Shown here piece after piece: positions 5,637 through 7,534 of a stretch of 7,534 nt of DNA. Under the pieces are notes generated by a model. It was not told the origin of the DNA and did not search any database. It saw only the letters and a list, made by a program, of their open reading frames with translations. Location of the stretch: assembly GCA_025924275.1 (NCBI GenBank), contig JAICEH010000101.1, forward strand, positions 1-7,534. The letters are read 5' to 3'. Position 1 is the first letter of the stretch. Every line of letters begins with the position of its first letter. Made by a program: the position numbers and the translations under genes. This DNA comes from Gemmatimonadales bacterium (GTDB taxonomy: Bacteria; Gemmatimonadota; Gemmatimonadetes; Gemmatimonadales; GWC2-71-9).

Positions 5637-7404
5637 ACCGCACCTCCCGCTCGTACGCCGCGAAGATCTCCTGCCGTCCGATGATGCCGCGCAAGTGGTG
5701 GGGGGCGACCCGGTCCACCACCGGGAGCATCTGCGCCCCGCGGGCGCCGAGGCGGCGGAGGGCGGTGAGCAGGTCGTCGCCCAGCGTCACCCCCTCCGTG
5801 AACGGCTGGGCCAGTTCCCGGATCGGCAGCTCCCCCGCCAGCGAGCGATCGGCCAGCGCGGTCTTGATCCCGGCCCAGGTGAGGACGCCCACCACCTCGT
5901 TCCCCGCGTTCACCACCGGGAACTCGAGCTGGTTGCTCTGGCGCACCACCGGGAGCGCATCCGCGAGGGTCTCGTAGTCGGCCAGCACCGTGGGATCGCT
6001 CCGGTACGCGTCGGCCACGGTGAGCCGGGAGAGCACCGCCTCATCCGCCCCGTGGCTGATCCGCTCTCCGCGGCGGGCCAGCCACTCGGTGTAGATCGAG
6101 TGCGGGTGGAGCGACCGCGACACCGCGAAGCTGAGCGCCCCCGCCAGCATGAGCGGCAGGATGAGCTCGTAGTCGTTGGTGATCTCGAGCACCAGGAAGA
6201 TCCCGGTGAGCGGCGCGTGGGTGGCCCCCGCCACCACCGCCGTCATCCCCACCAGCGCGCAGGCCACCGGCTCGATCCCGAACCCGGGCAGGAGCTGCTG
6301 GAGGCCCACGCCGGCGGCCCCGCCGAAGGTGCCGCCCACCACGAGTGCCGGCATGAACACCCCGCCCACCCCACCGCCCGCCAGGGTGAGCCCGGTGGCG
6401 AGCAGCTTGGCCCCCGAGAGCAGGAAGAGGAAGAGCGCGGTGTGCTGGCCCAGCCGGCGGAGGTCGAGGGCCTGGTGGCCGCGGCCCCAGAGCGCCGGCT
6501 CGAAGGTGGCGGCCAGCGTGCCGATCACCAGGGCCGCGAGGCCGAGCCGGAGCCACCAGGGGAGCGGCTTCATCCAGTCCTGGATCCGCCACACCCCCCG
6601 GTGGTAGAGCACCGCCACGAGCCCGCCCAGGAGACCGATCAGGGCGTACACCACGAGGTCCCGGGTGGCGTTGATGCCGTACTCGGTGGGGATCCGGATC
6701 GGCAGGTCGTCGCCCAGGCCGACCCGGGTCACCGCCGCACCCGCCACGCTCGCCACGATGACGGGTGCCAGCGAGGAGGAGCGGAAGCTGCCCAGCACCT
6801 CCTCCATCGCGAACATGGCCCCCGCGATCGGGGCCCCGAAGGCGCCCGAGATGCCGGCCGCGGCGCCGCAGCCCACCAGGTGGCGGAGCCGGTTGGTCTC
6901 GAACCGGAAGAAGCGGCCCAGGCGGCTCGCGAGCCCCGAGCCGAGCACCGCGGCCGGCCCCTCCGCACCCACCGAGCCGCCCCCGCCCAGCGTGAACGCG
7001 GCCGCCAGGGTCTTGGCGAGCACCGGGCCGAGGTGGATGACGGCGCCCCGGCGGGCCACCGCGTGCATCACGTCGGAGACGTTCTCGCCGTCGGAGTCGC
7101 GAGTGCCCCAGTGGACCAGGGCGCGGCTGATGAGGAGCGCCAGGGCGAGCGGGGCCGCGTAGGCGAGTGCGGCCGGGACCGGTACCCGGTCCACGGTGCG
7201 CCCGATGAACCCGGCGGCGACGTCGATGGCGCGGTAGAAGCCCAGCGTACCGAGGCCCACCACCGCCCCGACCAGGAGGGCGAACCCGATGAGGAGCGCG
7301 TGCTCCCCGATGCCGAGCCGCAGGAACGCGGCGAGCAGCCGGTCGCCCAGGGCGCTGGCCCGGGCCGCCAGCAGGCGGGACACTCCGTCGAGCCGGCTCA
7401 CCAT
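5635..7404 (-). CDS. CLC-family chloride/proton antiporter with C-terminal CBS pair
   Basis: This 589-residue inner-membrane CLC protein has its membrane part at about 35-430 and two CBS domains at about 461-520 and 526-585, which in this family bind adenine nucleotides or regulate gating. Family motifs are visible: GSVGAEGP (143-150) with the gating glutamate E148; APIAGAMFAMEE (191-202), whose paired glutamates carry the internal proton glutamate of CLC exchangers; GGVFMP (347-352), the GxFxP motif; and Y438 in SIYTEWLARRG at the inner gate tyrosine position. Both glutamates being present favours H+/anion exchange over a plain channel. The usual GSGIP selectivity loop is replaced by GENVS (106-110), so anion preference is uncertain. 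ATG at 7404 is the first start in frame, because a stop lies upstream at the TAA of the AT-rich promoter. The ribosome site is poor: GGCGGG abuts the ATG. The kinase gene follows 66 bases downstream and may share the transcript. Confidence 0.94.
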   Translation of the reverse strand: MVSRLDGVSRLLAARASALGDRLLAAFLRLGIGEHALLIGFALLVGAVVGLGTLGFYRAIDVAAGFIGRTVDRVPVPAALAYAAPLALALLISRALVHWGTRDSDGENVSDVMHAVARRGAVIHLGPVLAKTLAAAFTLGGGGSVGAEGPAAVLGSGLASRLGRFFRFETNRLRHLVGCGAAAGISGAFGAPIAGAMFAMEEVLGSFRSSSLAPVIVASVAGAAVTRVGLGDDLPIRIPTEYGINATRDLVVYALIGLLGGLVAVLYHRGVWRIQDWMKPLPWWLRLGLAALVIGTLAATFEPALWGRGHQALDLRRLGQHTALFLFLLSGAKLLATGLTLAGGGVGGVFMPALVVGGTFGGAAGVGLQQLLPGFGIEPVACALVGMTAVVAGATHAPLTGIFLVLEITNDYELILPLMLAGALSFAVSRSLHPHSIYTEWLARRGERISHGADEAVLSRLTVADAYRSDPTVLADYETLADALPVVRQSNQLEFPVVNAGNEVVGVLTWAGIKTALADRSLAGELPIRELAQPFTEGVTLGDDLLTALRRLGARGAQMLPVVDRVAPHHLRGIIGRQEIFAAYEREVR

Positions 7405-7423
7405 CCCGCCGGGCCCGGGCGGG
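7405..7423 (-). other. Hairpin abutting the CLC start codon
   Basis: On the sense strand, CCCGCC, a 7-base loop and GGCGGG form a perfect 6-bp stem whose 3' arm ends at the base before the ATG. The 3' arm is the only Shine-Dalgarno-like sequence near the start, so folding would mask it. In such GC-rich DNA the stem may be incidental. Confidence 0.4.
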
Positions 7424-7433
7424 GTGCCACCCC
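7421..7433. promoter_or_regulatory. 13-bp inverted repeat, candidate operator
   Basis: GGGGTG, one central C and CACCCC make a perfect palindrome with 6-bp arms. It lies in the presumed 5' leader of the CLC gene, about 30 bases downstream of the predicted -10. An odd centre and no loop fit a dimeric DNA-binding protein better than an RNA hairpin. It shares three bases with the start-codon hairpin. No bound regulator can be named. Confidence 0.35.
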
Positions 7434-7439
7434 CGTCGC

Positions 7440-7474
7440 TTGCCCGTGCCCGGGTATTGTGATAATTTTAACAA
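7440..7474. promoter_or_regulatory. Divergent promoter with overlapping extended -10 elements
   Basis: In a locally AT-rich patch, the + strand has TTGCCC (7440-7445), a 15-base spacer and an extended -10 TGTGATAAT (7458-7466). The minus strand has an extended -10 TGTTAAAAT (7473 down to 7465), correctly oriented for the CLC gene about 60 bases away. The two elements overlap inside an imperfect 18-bp palindrome (7457-7474, arms TTGT and ACAA, 14 of 18 positions symmetric). No good -35 is seen on the minus strand; an extended -10 can work without one. The remaining bases to 7534 hold no supported gene. An ATG at 7519 and a GTG at 7502 are open on the + strand to the window end, but neither has a clear ribosome site. 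Confidence 0.5.
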
Positions 7475-7534
7475 GCTGTTGCCGGACCGTGACATTCATA
7501 AGTGAACAGCCGAGAGCAATGGCCACCGATACAA

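Noticed and set aside
6041..7495. Minus-strand open frame of 484 codons in another frame over the CLC gene, starting further upstream
   Set aside because: After the first few codons it is Arg/Gly/Pro/Ala low-complexity sequence and conflicts with the clear CLC protein, so it is a frame shadow.
7502..7534. Possible start of a + strand gene at the right edge (GTG 7502 or ATG 7519)
   Set aside because: Only 5-11 codons are visible, there is no clear ribosome site and the local base composition is noncoding, so no CDS is called; it is mentioned only with the promoter.

Overview
The window is about 7.5 kb of very GC-rich DNA with strong G/C preference at third codon positions, so many antisense and out-of-frame ORFs are open and only a few are real. 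The gene content is a proteobacterial-style Mla/MCE lipid transport operon, a membrane-tethered Ser/Thr kinase with TolB-like and TPR sensor regions, and a CBS-tailed CLC antiporter. Together with the base composition this suggests a Gram-negative, double-membraned bacterium of the Gemmatimonadota type. That placement is an inference from gene style; Acidobacteriota or another GC-rich phylum is possible.

Left half, + strand (1-3135): a tightly packed five-gene run. It starts with the last codons of an MlaE-type permease, then an MlaF-type ATPase, an MlaD-type MCE protein with a long helical C-terminal region, a Nudix hydrolase, and a regulator made of a degenerate receiver-like domain and an AraC-type double helix-turn-helix. 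Gaps are +7, -1, -1 and -4 bases, so the genes are probably one transcript with translational coupling. The first three proteins should form the inner-membrane part of a phospholipid transporter. The last two are not classical Mla parts.

Right half, - strand (7404 down to 3160): a CLC-family H+/Cl- antiporter gene is followed 66 bases later by a large receptor-like Ser/Thr kinase gene. The gap holds a 7-base tandem repeat that on the transcribed strand reads as a textbook G-quadruplex, then a small GC hairpin abutting a strong Shine-Dalgarno. The kinase meets the left operon tail to tail, with a 24-base convergent gap containing a short GC hairpin.

Right edge (7405-7534): a noncoding, markedly AT-richer stretch. 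It has a near-palindromic 18-bp element that reads as an extended -10 promoter on both strands, followed toward the CLC gene by a 13-bp inverted repeat and a hairpin touching the start codon. This looks like a compact divergent control region for the CLC-kinase pair and an unseen gene to the right. No RNA genes, CRISPR arrays, transposons or attachment sites were seen. No wholly new system is evident. The best leads are the RNA G-quadruplex leader, the symmetric promoter, the Nudix and regulator genes attached to an Mla operon, and the altered selectivity motif of the CLC protein.
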